DNA of 64,000 nucleotides from positions 91,999 through 155,998 of the forward strand of contig BAXV01000002.1 in assembly GCA_001310715.1 (NCBI GenBank), read 5' to 3'. The notes under the pieces are model-generated. The model was not told the DNA's origin. It saw only the letters and a list, made by a program, of their open reading frames with translations, and searched no databases. Position numbers and translations under genes: made by a program. Every line of letters begins with the position of its first letter. Positions within the stretch are counted from its first letter, which is position 1. The stretch is from Pseudovibrio sp. JCM 19062 (GTDB taxonomy: Bacteria > Pseudomonadota > Alphaproteobacteria > Rhizobiales > Stappiaceae). Below are positions 9,973 to 21,115 of this stretch, piece by piece.

Positions 9973-11122
9973 TCACGCTAACAGGATCACGCCGGCATCA
10001 CTGTCCCATGACAGCCAGACCTGATCCTGCCAAGTGATTGGTCGTTGCACCAACCGCGTTGTATTGGCAACGATTGCCCTTAGTGTTTCAGTCTCCGCCA
10101 CCTTAACGTGATAGATGGACACGTCGCCCATATAAGCGATGTCCCAGACCTCACCGCGGATGGCATTGATGCCGGGTTGATCTGGTTTATCAAGTGAGAT
10201 CCTCATCTTTTCCGGACGGATGGCAAGGGCGGCATGATCGCCCACCTCAGCAGGTGTTGGATAGTGCACATCCAGATGATCGCCTAAGACCGAGGAATAG
10301 AGCTGAACCTCTTCGCCTTGCTTTTTGCTGATCTGCCCATCCAGAACATTGATATCACCAAGAAATTCGGCGACAAACCGGGAGTTGGGTTGCTCGTAGA
10401 TTTCGCCGGGTGTCGCATTTTGCATAATCTTGCCCATGTGCATGAGTGAGATGCGGTCCGCGACGGTCATGGCCTCTTCCTGATCATGTGTCACGATCAG
10501 GAACGTGATTTTCAATTGCTCCTGCAGGTTAATCAGCTCCAGCTGGGTTTCTTCGCGGAGCTTTTTTTTCGAGTGCCGCCAGAGGTTCATCCAGCAGTAA
10601 AACTTTCGGGCGTTTGGCAAGGGATCTGGCGAGAGCGACACGCTGACGCTGCCCGGCGGTGAGTTGGTGGGGTTTGCGCTTGGCAAAGCCTTCCAATTTG
10701 ACAAGAGCGAGCATGTCATAGACGCGGTCTTGGATCTCACGGGACGGCAAGCCATCCATCTCCAACCCAAATGCAATGTTCTTCTTAACGCTCATATGGG
10801 GGAACAAGGCGTAGGACTGAAACATCATGTTGGTCGGGCGCTTGTAGGGTGGCACTCCGGACAGGTCCTGCCCTTGCAAATAGATCTGCCCTTCGGTGGG
10901 GACCTCAAATCCGGCAAGCAATCTAATGAGGGTGGTTTTGCCGCAACCTGACCCGCCCAGCAGCGCGTGAAACTCTCGCTCATAGATTTTAAGGGATAGG
11001 TCATCTACGGCTACGACATTGCCAAACCGCTTCGTGACATTGCAAAATTCGATAAAGGGTTGCTCACTCGGGTTATCCCAAGGCGAAAAGGCGCGACGAA
11101 CAGGACCGAGCGGTTTCTTCAC
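9973..11122 (-). CDS. potG: Putrescine ABC transporter ATPase PotG, one frame break
   Basis: This is the cytoplasmic ATPase of the putrescine importer. Walker A is GGSGCGKTT (about residues 57-65), the Q loop is MMFQSYALFPHM, Walker B is VLLLDEP, and a TOBE-type C-terminal domain follows. The frame breaks in an eight-base A run (coding strand) at 10562-10569, one base too long. Two features are odd: the signature reads LTAGQRQR instead of LSGGQRQR, and the D-loop reads LAALEKK instead of LDKK. The second may be part of the same base-call problem. GTG is the start, with AGGAG upstream. It is the middle gene of a four-gene operon. Confidence 0.87.
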
Positions 11123-11217
11123 CAGTACTCCTATCCTTTATCTAAGCCCAGTTTATTGCACGGGCTTAGATGGGGTTAAATCTTACAGATCCCCCATCTG
11201 TTGTTGTCGGTATGCCC

Positions 11218-12310
11218 TTAGTGCCCTGATTTTACCGAGGTGAATGCACTGTTCATGAGGCGCTGTGCTATCAGCGGTTTTTCGCTAATGGTGTACAAGC
11301 GCTGCTTCACTTCATCGGTTGGATAGATGTTTGAATTTGAGGCCACTTCCTCTTTGACCAATACCGTCGCATCCTTGTTGCCGTTGGCATAGAAGACGTA
11401 GTTGGACATCCTTGCAATTACCTCAGGCCGCATCAGATAATTGATGAACTCATAGGCCTCTTCAAGGTTCTCTGCATCTGCCGGAATTGCGATCTGGTCA
11501 AACCACATCTGTGCGCCTTCATTGGGCAAGATGAAGGTGACTTCAGCACCCTTTCCTACCTCGGCCGAGCGGTTTTTTTGCCTGCAATATGTCGCCAGAC
11601 CATCCATAGGCAAGACAGATCTCACCGTTTGCAAGAGCGCCCACAAACTCGGAATTGTGAAACTTGCGAATGTGAGGGCGAATGGTTTCCAACAAAACAC
11701 TGGCTTTCCGAATGTCTTCGGGACTGTTGGAGTTGGGACTCAGACCGAGATAATGCATGGCAACCGGGAGCATCTCTTCCGGTTCATCCATCACGTGAAC
11801 ACCACACCCGGAAATCTTGGCAAGCTCTTCTACATTGAACAACAACTCCCAACTGCCGATTGGAGCGTCGGGGTTGAGGGACCGCACCTGATCTTCGTTC
11901 ACGCCATAGCCGGAGGTGCCCCACATATAGTTGACGGAGAACTCATTTCCGGGGTCGAACACTTTGACGCGTTCCTGGAGAAGCGGGTCCATATGTTTGA
12001 GATTTGGGAGTTTGCTTTTGTCGAGCTTCTGGTAGACGCCTGCCTGAACCTGGCGCTGGAGATAGGTGGCGCTGGGGACGACTACGTCATAACCGGTTTT
12101 ACCGGTCAGCAGTTTTGTTTCCAGAACCTCATCGGAGTCATAGGTATCGTAGTTTACAGAGATCCCAGTCTCTTCTTCGAAATCGGTTAGAACCTGCATA
12201 TCGATGTAATCGGACCAGTTATAGACGTTTACAACGCGGTCTTCAGCGAGAGCGGCAGACATTGAGAGCGCCAAAGACGCAGCTCCTGACACCAGAACCA
12301 ATCTCCTCAT
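11218..12310 (-). CDS. potF: Putrescine-binding periplasmic protein PotF, one frame break
   Basis: This is the periplasmic polyamine-binding protein that delivers putrescine to PotGHI. A Sec signal peptide ends at ALA-ED (about residue 22) and the mature start VVNVYNWSDYID is the PotF/PotD signature (Trp and aspartates of the ligand pocket). The frame changes in a run of seven T at about 11572-11578, after LAYGWSGDILQA. The joined length is about 364 residues, as expected. I chose the ATG at 12310, where a signal peptide follows at once and GGAG sites lie upstream. It is first in the operon, so the promoter is in the gap shared with the divergent synthetase gene. Confidence 0.88.
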
Positions 12311-12924
12311 TCTCCAATACTCCAATCTCGAATACAGGGGTTCGAAGCACATTTACGCACCAAATTCCTGTATTCAGCCGCCATAGTCTATCCTTGTGGT
12401 GATGGATTAATTTCAACATACATTCCGTAACGGCATTTTATAGAAATCCAGCAGGCTCTCTAGAATTTAGGGGGGCATAGATAGCAGTGCCTTCAGATCC
12501 CCGCTCGAACTCTTTTGGGAGTGGATTGAGGGACCGATCCAGTAGAATTGTCAGGAAAGTTATCGACATCGGCTGCACAGTTGCCAGCCAGAGCACAGCG
12601 GATATTGCGCAAAATATAAAACACAGGTCTTTTCAATACGATAGGTCGAGATAAGTCATTTTTCATCATCTGAACCGAGGATCGCGGCGACCTTTGTGGC
12701 TGGTGGTTCCCGGGTTCAGAGGGCGAAATCAAAGAGAAGTTTGTGGATGGCCTATTGAAAGTTCTATCAAACAGCTGTGTTTCCGAGTTCTGTTCACTTC
12801 TGCTAAACTACGTCTACAGCCAGAAGAAAACTGGGCGCTTTTTAGCAGCTGTAAAGAGCTGAATTGCTATTTTACTTTCGAATGACTGCCTGACGAACTG
12901 GGCAGCAACCCTATTGGAAGTCCT
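12311..12924. other. Divergent promoter region between potF and the glutamylpolyamine synthetase gene
   Basis: About 610 bases without a supported gene. It must hold the divergent promoters of the putrescine import operon and the synthetase gene. I see no clear -35/-10 pair, riboswitch or long palindrome. Short open frames on both strands lack coding character. Confidence 0.5.
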
Positions 12925-14325
12925 ATGAGTTCTGAGAATTATCGGGATGATGAAACAGCGCCCAACATGCGTGGTGTGAGCAACCTTGAGGAAGCACGCA
13001 CTTGGCTGCAAGCCCGCAATATTGGCGATATCGAATGTGTTGTGCCTGACATTGCCGGAGTGCCGCGCGGCAAAATGATGCCGACAAAAAAAGTTCTTCA
13101 GCAGTGATACGCTGACGATGCCCTCTTCGATCTTTGCTCAGACCATTTCAGGCGACTACCCTGCAAATGATGAGCGCTTTCAATATAACCCTACGGACGG
13201 CGACCTCTATTTTCAACCAGATTACTCCACGCTAACAGTGGTGCCATGGGAGACCGACCCGACAGCGCAGCTTATTCATGATGCCTTCACCAAGGACGGT
13301 AAGCCCTTTCCAATTGCTCCGCGCAATGTTTTGAAGCGTGTTCTCGAGCTTTACGATGCCGAGGGCTGGAAACCGATTATTGCGCCAGAAGTGGAGTTTT
13401 ATCTGGTCAAGCCGAATACTGACCCAGACTACCCGCTGGAACCGCCTATTGGCCGTTCTGGTCGCCTGAGGTTGGCAGGCAATCCTATTCGATTTCCGCT
13501 CTCAATGAATTCGATGAGCTGATCGACGACATCTATGACCTTTCGGAGGCGCAGGGACTGGAGATCGATACGCTCATTCATGAAGAGGGTGCTGCGCAGA
13601 TGGAGATCAACCTGCGCCATGGGCATCCTCTGGACTTGGCGGATCAGGCCTTCATGTTCAAGCGCACCATCCGCGAGGCTGCATTGAGGCATGGGATATA
13701 TGCGACCTTCATGGCAAAGGCGATGTCGTCTCAACCGGGCTCGTCAATGCATATACACCAGTCCATTGTAGATCGCGTAACCGGCAAGAACATCTTTACC
13801 GGTGCTGACAATGAGGCCACCCCAGCCTTCTACCATTTCATCGGCGGGCATCAGCATTACCTGCCTGCCTTGATGCCGATCATGGCACCCTATGTGAACT
13901 CTTATCGGCGGAGTGCACGCAACAGTGGGTCACCGACCAATCTGTTTTGGGGCTATGACAACCGGACTGTTGGTCTGCGCGTTCCAAGTTCGTCGCCAGA
14001 AGCACGGCGTCTGGAGAACCGTGTTCCGGGCTCTGATGCAAATCCTTACCTTGTGATCGCAGCGAGCCTTGCTGCAGGGTATCTGGGCATTAAGAAAGGG
14101 ATTGCACCAGACAAGCCACGGGACACAGACAACAGTGAAGTCATGAGCAGGCTGCCTCGTACGCTGCTTCATGCGGTCGATGAGTTCGAAGAGCAAGAGG
14201 ATCTGATGAACATCTTTGGCGAGCAGTTCATTGCGACTTACCGTGCCATCAAACTGGAAGAGTACGAAACCTTCATGTCAGTCATTAGCGCGTGGGAGCG
14301 TGAATATCTTCTGATGAACGTCTGA
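12925..14325 (+). CDS. puuA: Gamma-glutamylputrescine synthetase-like glutamine synthetase, two frame breaks
   Basis: This is a glutamine-synthetase-fold ligase. Its position opposite potFGHI suggests it joins glutamate to imported putrescine (PuuA-type, first step of the Puu pathway). Visible motifs are the N-terminal beta-grasp domain (VPDIAGVPRGKMMPTKK), the active-site segment IAPEVEFYL, HEEGAAQMEINLRHG, the nucleotide segment SSMHIHQS, and the C-terminal NRTVGLRVPSSSPEARRLENR block. The frame breaks at a run of seven A (13088-13094, one too many) and near 13465 (a C too few). Joined length is about 466 residues. GGAAG lies about 8 bases before the ATG. The family also has GlnT and other amine ligases, so the amine substrate is inferred from context. 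Confidence 0.82.
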
Positions 14326-14782
14326 TTCCGTTCCCTGTGGGTGTGGTTTGCGCGAGAACCTGTGGATACCACACCTTTTGGTTGCCATGAAATATGCAGC
14401 AACTCAAAGGAGTTACGTCGATATCACTCTCCAATAAAGCCCAATTATTGATGATATACTGCTGCAAAAACCGAATTAATCTCAATAACGCTTTGCCTCT
14501 AAATACTCAAAACATAAACCAATTAGATTAACATCAAAGCATCACATAAAATGATGTTATTTGATGCTGCATTTATGCATTTTTGTTTTTGCTGGGCGAT
14601 AATTTCATAAATTAGAGCCGCTTATGCATCTTCGATTTTGTATAATGTTATTGCAACTTTAATTCTAATTTTAAATGATTTTAAAATATTGTTTATTAGA
14701 ACCTATATTCGAGGATAATAATGGCGCTTGGTGGATTGCAGGTGCAATTTTAATCGCACTTACTGGTTTTTGAGGACATCGC
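14326..14782. other. AT-rich intergenic gap
   Basis: About 457 bases, clearly more AT-rich than the coding DNA. It leads into the diguanylate cyclase gene and probably carries its promoter. No RNA or repeat recognised. Confidence 0.5.
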
Positions 14783-16066
14783 ATGCCAGATCAGAAAAAG
14801 AGCATTCTTCTTGTTGAAGACGCCAATTTCTTTGCTCGCATTACGGTAAGCGAGATTGAGCGTGCCGGGCCTTACCATGTGACGACGGTTAAAACCTACG
14901 CTCAGGCCAAAGAGATTCTGAATGAAGGGAAGTTGAAGCCTTTCCTTGCTCTTGTTGATCTAACGCTTCCTGATGCTCCCGACGGCGAGGTTGTAGACCT
15001 GACCATCGACGCTGGCCTGCCGACCATCGTGTTCTCCGGGCGCTTCGATCAGCGCACTCGCCGATCAATCCTAAAGAAGGGTATTGTGGACTATGTGCTC
15101 AAGGATTCACCTGCAAGCCTTGGTTATCTTGGTGGGTTGGTGAACCGCGTTGATAGAAACTTCAGCACCAAGGTTTTGCTTGTCGATGACTCCTCACAGG
15201 CACGGGCTTTTTTAAAGAAACGCCTGCAACTTTATTGCCTCAACGTACTCACTGCGACTTCGGCGCAGGATGTGCTTGAGGTTCTGCAGCGAAACCCTGA
15301 TATCAAGCTACTGATCATTGATGACTCTCTACCGGGTGCCACCGGCTTTGAGATGATAACGCAGATTCGCCGGACCCATAGCTCCAACACTCTGGCCGTT
15401 ATCGGGATTTCATCTAAAGACGATCCGGCTCTCACCGCAAAGTTCCTCAAGTCCGGAGCCAATGACTTTCTGAAAAAGAGCTGCACGCCTGAGGAATTGC
15501 TATTACGGGTTTCGCAAAACCTCAACCAGCTGGACCGCATTGTTGAGCTGACGGAAATGGCGCACCGGGATCCGATGACGGGTTTATTCAACCGTCGCCA
15601 TCTTTACGATGTGGTCGACAAGCTTCACGGAAGCCAAACCCAAGCTGGTAAGGAGATGCGATATGCCATGATCGACATTGACCGCTTCAAGCAGATCAAT
15701 GACAAGTTTGGCCATGAAACCGGAGACAATCTGATTATCTCCGTTGCTCATCGCATTTCGGATCTCCTGCCATCCAACGGCGTCGCCATTCGAATTGGTG
15801 GAGATGAGTTCTGTGTTGCCTTGCCAGATATCGACGAGCCGACCGCAAAGCAATTTCTCTCAGAGCTAAGAAGCTCCATGCCGGTGACAGATCCCGGCAA
15901 CGATGAACATACGTTTGCGCCGACAATCAGCGTCGGTCTGTCCTCCGGCAGCGAAGACACACTGGCGAGTGCTCTCAGGGTCGCTGACCGTTGTTTGTAC
16001 AGGGCCAAGAAATCTGGCCGCAACCGTATTGTAACCTCATCAGCCATGACCGTTGACGTGGAATAG
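14783..16066 (+). CDS. PleD-like response regulator diguanylate cyclase (REC-REC-GGDEF)
   Basis: This cytoplasmic response regulator makes cyclic di-GMP. The first receiver domain (residues 5-120) carries the acceptor Asp in LVDLTLPD (about 59); the second (131-248) has IIDDSLPG (Asp 181-182). The cyclase domain begins at HRDPMTGLFNRR (262-273) and has an intact active site RIGGDEF (GGDEF 340-344). The domain order is that of PleD. The usual inhibitory I-site (RxxD five residues before GGDEF) is absent: the segment there reads SNGVAIR. The frame is intact. No cognate kinase is adjacent. GAGGAC lies about 7 bases before the ATG. Confidence 0.9.
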   Translation: MPDQKKSILLVEDANFFARITVSEIERAGPYHVTTVKTYAQAKEILNEGKLKPFLALVDLTLPDAPDGEVVDLTIDAGLPTIVFSGRFDQRTRRSILKKGIVDYVLKDSPASLGYLGGLVNRVDRNFSTKVLLVDDSSQARAFLKKRLQLYCLNVLTATSAQDVLEVLQRNPDIKLLIIDDSLPGATGFEMITQIRRTHSSNTLAVIGISSKDDPALTAKFLKSGANDFLKKSCTPEELLLRVSQNLNQLDRIVELTEMAHRDPMTGLFNRRHLYDVVDKLHGSQTQAGKEMRYAMIDIDRFKQINDKFGHETGDNLIISVAHRISDLLPSNGVAIRIGGDEFCVALPDIDEPTAKQFLSELRSSMPVTDPGNDEHTFAPTISVGLSSGSEDTLASALRVADRCLYRAKKSGRNRIVTSSAMTVDVE

Positions 16067-16086
16067 ACCGGCAAGGGCCGGAGGCA

Positions 16087-16838
16087 TCAAATTGTCCTTC
16101 CCCCATCGACTTCCAACGCAACACCCGTGATGAACTGCGCTTCATCAGAGGCGAGCCAGAGCGCTGCACTGGCTACATCTTCCGGTTGAGACAGGCGTCC
16201 GAGCGGAATGGTATCGCGAAACTGCTGGCGTTTTTCCGGCGTGTCCTCACCCATGAACAGTTCCAACATACCGGTTTCCCCCGCAACGGGACACAGGGCG
16301 TTGACGCGGATATTCTGGGCGGCAAGTTCCACAGCCATGGATTTGGTTGCTGTAATCACCCAGCCTTGGAGGCGTTGTACCAGGTGAGCCCCGGACGGGG
16401 GCGGATGCCAGCTGTAGAAGCGGTGTTGATGATGACGCCCCCGCCCTGCTTTTCCAGCTCAGGCAGAACTTCAAGCGTTGTCAGATAGATCGCCTTGGCG
16501 TTGACCTCGAGTATTCGGTCGAAGTTATTTTCATCGACCTGTTCCATCGGGCAATTGCGGTGGGTATAGCCGGCGTTGTTGACAATGATATCAACCTGCC
16601 CGGTTTTCTCGATCGCGTAGGCGACCATGGCTTTGATATCCGAGCGTACGGTGACGTCCGTTTCTATGGCATGAGCGCTGTCGCCAATGGCCTCTGCAAG
16701 GGTTTGTGCCGCAACGCCGTTCAGGTCAGCGATGATTACCGCAGCCCCTTCTTGCGCGTACTTTCGTGCGATGCCTTCCCCGAAGCCCGCTGCACCGCCC
16801 GTGATTATTGCTGTTTTTCCTTCCAATCGTCCTGACAC
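16087..16838 (-). CDS. Short-chain dehydrogenase/reductase, one frame break
   Basis: This is a classical SDR NAD(P)-dependent oxidoreductase. The cofactor motif is TGGAAGFG (about residues 13-20), followed by NNAG (about 88-91), and the catalytic Tyr and Lys are in YNASK. A missing T near 16366 breaks the frame directly after YNASKA; the continuation carries the usual PLGRLSQPEDVA and VDGG ends. The joined length of about 250 residues is normal. An Asp after the second beta strand (IIADLN) suggests NAD preference. It follows the aldehyde dehydrogenase gene by about 30 bases, so an alcohol-aldehyde-acid sequence is plausible, but the substrate is unknown. Confidence 0.83.
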
Positions 16839-16867
16839 GTTTTTCCTCCCGCATCTGTCGGCCCGCT

Positions 16868-18344
16868 TTATGCGTGACTAACAACAATGGTTTTCAGAAC
16901 AGAGAATTCTTTAAGGGCTTCAAAGCCTTTCTCTCTGCCGTGGCCTGATTTTTTTAACCCCGCCAAACGGGAGTTCAACGCCTCCACCTGCGCCATAGGT
17001 GTTTACAAAGACCTGACCGGAACGAATGGCTTTGGCAACACGGGTTGCCCTAGAGATATCGAGGGTCCAAACCCCTGCTACAAGCCCATAGGAGGTGGCA
17101 TTTGCGATGCGGATCGCTTCTTCTTCGGTACGGAATGGTATCAGCGAGAGAACCGGACCGAAAACTTCGTCCTGTGCAAGCGGGTGTTCGGAGGGCACCG
17201 GACCATAAACTTTTGCGGTGGTGTAGTAGCCTTGTGAGGGGGCATCCGGAGCTATGGTGCCTTCACCAAGAAGTGGGATGCCATCTGCTTCTGCCTGTTG
17301 ACAGAAGGCGTTTACGCGGCGCAGCTGGCTTGCGTTGATCAAGGGGCCCAGATCCCTATCATCCTTACAAGGGCCCGCGACAGCACTTCGGAAGCCTGTT
17401 CTGAGTTTCTCAACGACCTCGTCCCAGCGGCTTTGATGCACCAGAACACGAGATCCTGCGGAACAGGTCTGGCCGCTGTTCTTTAAGAGGCAGTCCTGAA
17501 TGACGGGCAGTGCCTTGTCCAAGTCTGCATCTTCAAAGACGATTTGCGGTGATTTGCCGCCCAGCTCCAGTGTACATCCGATGTGGTTGCGGGCGGCCGC
17601 GGACTGGATCATTGTGCCCACATCCGGTGAGCCCGTGAAGGTGATAAAATCCACTTCCGGATTAAAGGAGAGCGCGGCTCCTACCTCTTCTCCCAAACCC
17701 GTCAGGATATTAAGAACTCCGGCTGGGATGCCCGCGTCCAATGCGAGATTGGCCGTTTCAATCACTGATAAACATGCGTCCTCAGCAGGCTTGATCACCA
17801 GCGTGTTGCCCATTGCCAAGGCAGCTCCGGCAACACGGGCGAAGATTTGCATGGGGTAGTTCCATGGCACGATGGAAGCGACTACGCCGTGGGGTTCGCG
17901 AACGGTCATTGCAAGGTGGTCGGGGGAGATTGGGAGGGTGTCTCCAGTGACCTTGTCAGCTGCCCCTGCGTAAAATCGGAAGTATTGGCGGCCGTATCGA
18001 TATCACCGTAGCCTGGCTGAGTGGCTTTCCAGTGTCGCGCGATTCAAGCTCTGCGAGGCGGTCGCGGTTTTGAGCAATTAGCTCTGCAAGGCGATGCAAA
18101 CGCTCTCCGCGCTGGCCTGCGGACAGGCTGGACCATTCTCGGGAGCCAAGTGCAGCTCTGGCGGCGGAAACTGCTCTTCCCACATCAGCTGCACTACAAC
18201 GAGGAATCGTTGCAAAGGGCATTCCGGTGCTTGGCACATCATTTCGATGGTTTCGCCAGAGGATCCATCACACTGCAAGCCATTGATAAGAGCACGATAT
18301 TTCTTCAGCTCCCGCGAACTAAGTGTTGTGCCAAACTCTTTCAT
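16868..18344 (-). CDS. NAD(P)-dependent aldehyde dehydrogenase, several frame breaks
   Basis: This is a full-length aldehyde dehydrogenase of about 490 residues once four frame changes are bridged (near 18228, 17990, 17975 and the T run at 16946-16952). It oxidises an aldehyde to the acid in the cytosol. The general base Glu is in LELGGKSP and the nucleophilic Cys in NSGQTCSAGSR. Also present are the cofactor segment PWNYPMQIFARVAGAALAMG and the E-V-F-G-P block. The N-terminus comes from the ATG at 18344, with GGAGGG about 5 bases upstream, and reads MKEFGTTLSSRELKKYRALI. The segment INGLQCDGSSGETI is typical of betaine-, aminobutyr- and semialdehyde dehydrogenases. Proximity to the putrescine genes hints at aminobutyraldehyde, but the SDR partner argues for an alcohol route. 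Confidence 0.82.
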
Positions 18345-18433
18345 GCTGCCCTCCCCGGATGAAAAGCATTGTGATGATCCTTCAAACGCTAGATCATCAT
18401 GGAGGGCAGCGCAATTCTCTTCTTGCGGGAGTC

Positions 18434-20301
18434 TTACTGTGCAGCTGTTGGCGCCAGCTCCGTTTCTGCGGTTTTTACTCCATAAAATTGATTGTGCCAC
18501 AACTCTGCATAGAGACCGTCTTTTGCCAGTAATTCTGCATGGGTTCCGGTTTCGGTGATCTGTCCTTTATCCATCACAATCAGGCGATCCATTCTTGCAA
18601 CTGTCGTCAGGCGGTGGGCGATGGCGAGGGTTGTTTTGTCCTTCATCACATCATTCAGGATATCCTGAATATCTGCATCCAGCTTGGTATCAAGCGCCGA
18701 TGTTGCTTCGTCCAAAATCAGAATTGGCGGGTTCTTCAGGAAGACGCGTGCCAAGGCGATACGCTGGCGTTGACCGCCCGAGAGCTTGATGCCACGTTCC
18801 CCGACGAACGCCTCAAAGCCCCGACGGCCTTTATTGTCTTCCAGTGCTTCAATGAATTCCAAAGCATGCGCTCTGCGGGCGGCTGCGCGCACCTCTTCCA
18901 TAGTGGCTGCGTCGCTTCCCAGCGAGATGTTCTCGAATATGGATCTATGAAACAGAGATGTATCCTGTGTGACCAATCCGATTTCCGAGCGCAGAGATTC
19001 CTGAGTTACGTCGCGCAGGTCCTGATGGTCAATGTTGATTGCCCCGCCTTCGACATCGTACATGCGCAGCAACAAATTCACGACGGTGGACTTGCCAGCG
19101 CCTGAATGTCCAACAATACCAACCTTCTCTCCCGGATGGAGGGTGAAGTTCAAGTCCTTCACTATGGCGGTTTGCTGGCCGTATGCGAAGTTCACGTTTT
19201 TGAACTCAATCAGGCCTTTCTGGAATTGAAAATTCGTGGCATCGCTTTCATCAACGAGGCCAAGTGAGTGCTCCATAGTTCTGGCGGTGGACTTGAATGA
19301 CCCGTATGAACGGAACAGGCCGGTCAACTGAGAAAATATTTCAATCAGTTTTCCCTCCAAACGGATAGCAAAACCGAGAACGATCGCAACCTCGCCAGTT
19401 GTGATTGCCTGTTGCTTCCACAGAACGAGGCTCAGCCCAGTGAAAGCAGCAAGCCCGCATGCCCCAACAAAGATCACAAGCATCCGCGAGTTCGCAACTG
19501 CCCCACGAAACTGGATCATTGCCTCTCTTAATTCTTCGAGCTGATCCGTGAAACGACCAAGGGCCTATCCTTGCCTTGAAAGAGTTTCACGGTCTGTATG
19601 TTAGCGTAAACATCCACGACAGAACCATTTACAGTATGGGCAACATCCGCGCCTTTCTTAGCTATATCGCGAATAATCGGAACGCGGATATACGCAAGAA
19701 CAGCGAACAGTCCGATCCAGAGCAACATGACTACTCCGAGGTACCAATGCAGCCACGACAATGCGATCAGGAGTGACCCGGCAAAGAAGAAATTCGGGAT
19801 AACAACACCGATACCAGCCCAGAACAATTCACCGACTTCACGACCGCCAATGAAGGTCTTACTGGCCAGGTTGCCTGCAAACTCCTTTTGAAAGAAGCTC
19901 ATGTCTTGATTGAGTAATCGATCAAAGAACGTTACGCGGGTCGAGGTAAGAATATTGACATGAAGTGTCAGCGACATCAAAACTTCATAAGCAATTGAAA
20001 ACACAGGCTTTGCCAGAAGAAATGCGATTGCAGCACCCACAATCAGCCACATGTTTTGTTGCCAGAACAATTCAGGGCCGCTTGCTTCCATCTGATCAAT
20101 TAGGAAGCCCACAAACGATAGTAGAGACACAGTAAGAATAGTCTCGACCAGTACCACCAGCAAAAGAACCAGAGTGTGCTTGGGGAAGATGAAGATGAGA
20201 GACCGCAGCTGTTGCAGATGCGTCTTGCTCTCCCATTCCATATAATTTTTGGCGAATGGATCAACGCGATTGGTTGCCCACTGATAGAATGAATGCAGCA
20301 A
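18434..20301 (-). CDS. ABC exporter with fused membrane and ATPase domains, frame break
   Basis: This is a type IV half-size ABC exporter (MsbA/LipA/multidrug type). The N-terminal half has a six-helix membrane domain. The C-terminal ATPase domain has Walker A GHSGAGKST, signature LSGGQRQR, Walker B ILILDEATSALD and H-loop AIAHRL, all intact, so the ATPase should be active. The frame changes near 19558, where one G is missing after GKDRPL. The 5' end is uncertain: the frame starting at a TTG (20301) may be extended upstream through another homopolymer shift near 20310. Substrate unknown. It stands alone between the aldehyde dehydrogenase gene and the sulfate-reduction operon, both on the same strand. 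Confidence 0.84.
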
Positions 20302-20486
20302 AATTCGCTCCGGGAAAACAAAAAGAGAACGCTTAGCGTATCCGCTGGGTCCTCCTGTGAAAACCCAAAAAATTTCAACTAATTTAATATCAAGTCAGAA
20401 CCACAGCGAAGGCTTCCATGCCAGCTGGAACGGAATTTTCCCTTTTGCTTCAGCCGCTACTTTCATATTAGAGATTGCAGCATGAT

Positions 20487-20519
20487 AAGAAAAAGGCGCG
20501 TCAGTGACCCGCCTTTTCT
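20487..20519 (-). terminator. Terminator after the cys operon
   Basis: AAAAAGGCG...CGCCTTTTC forms a GC stem flanked by A and T runs on either side, about 60 bases beyond the last cys operon stop. It works in either direction. Confidence 0.7.
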
Positions 20520-20577
20520 CTTTTCTTTTCCATATCTTACCCAGAGTGCCCGCAGGCCTACCATGAGATATGTGTTC

Positions 20578-21108
20578 TCAAATTGGACGTCGCTGCCATG
20601 GCCTTGTGCCAGCTGGCGCTTCTTTTCGTGCAAAGACTGGCTGGGTGTAGGCTGTGACCTGGTTGAGGTTTCCAGCTTCCAGATCAGCCCGCAAACGAGG
20701 GTTGTCCAATGCGAAGCTGCTGATGCCGACGCGCATCATGAAGCCGATCTGGTCCAGAATAAACGGACCGACCGCACGGACCTCACCGCCGTAGTGCAGC
20801 CCATCCCTCAGGATGCGTGCGGCAGAGAAGCCACGGCCATCTGAAAAGCTTGGGAAGTCGACTGCGATCAGCTCAAGCGCCTCAATATGATCCGCCAATT
20901 CCTCAGCTTTTTCACCAGCGCGAAGCACAACGCCAAGAGACAGGTTTGTCTTCTTAAGGCCTTGCTCTTCTTTCAGAAAACGCTCCAGCGAGAAGATAAG
21001 CTTGCCTTCTTCCGGCAGAGGGTCCTCATCTGCAATGTAGCTCCAATCGTCAGGGACGATCTTGCCACCCTTATAAACCTCATGGGTCTTTTTGAGTTCT
21101 TCTGTCAT
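20578..21108 (-). CDS. DUF934 family protein of the sulfate-assimilation operon
   Basis: This is a DUF934 protein, a family found almost always next to sulfite reductase and APS reductase genes and thought to help sulfite reduction, with no proven reaction. The conserved block is in the middle and C-terminal half: VDFPSFSDGRGFSAARILRD followed by DQIGFMMRVG. The ATG at 21108 follows the cysH stop by 7 bases. The frame is intact and the length of about 176 residues is normal. It is last in the operon. Confidence 0.85.
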   Translation of the reverse strand: MTEELKKTHEVYKGGKIVPDDWSYIADEDPLPEEGKLIFSLERFLKEEQGLKKTNLSLGVVLRAGEKAEELADHIEALELIAVDFPSFSDGRGFSAARILRDGLHYGGEVRAVGPFILDQIGFMMRVGISSFALDNPRLRADLEAGNLNQVTAYTQPVFARKEAPAGTRPWQRRPI

Positions 21109-21115
21109 TTTAACC

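Noticed and set aside
10673..14325. A multi-gene polyamine degradation operon including PuuB and PuuD.
   Set aside because: Only the importer and the synthetase-like gene are present; no oxidase or gamma-glutamyl hydrolase was found in the window.
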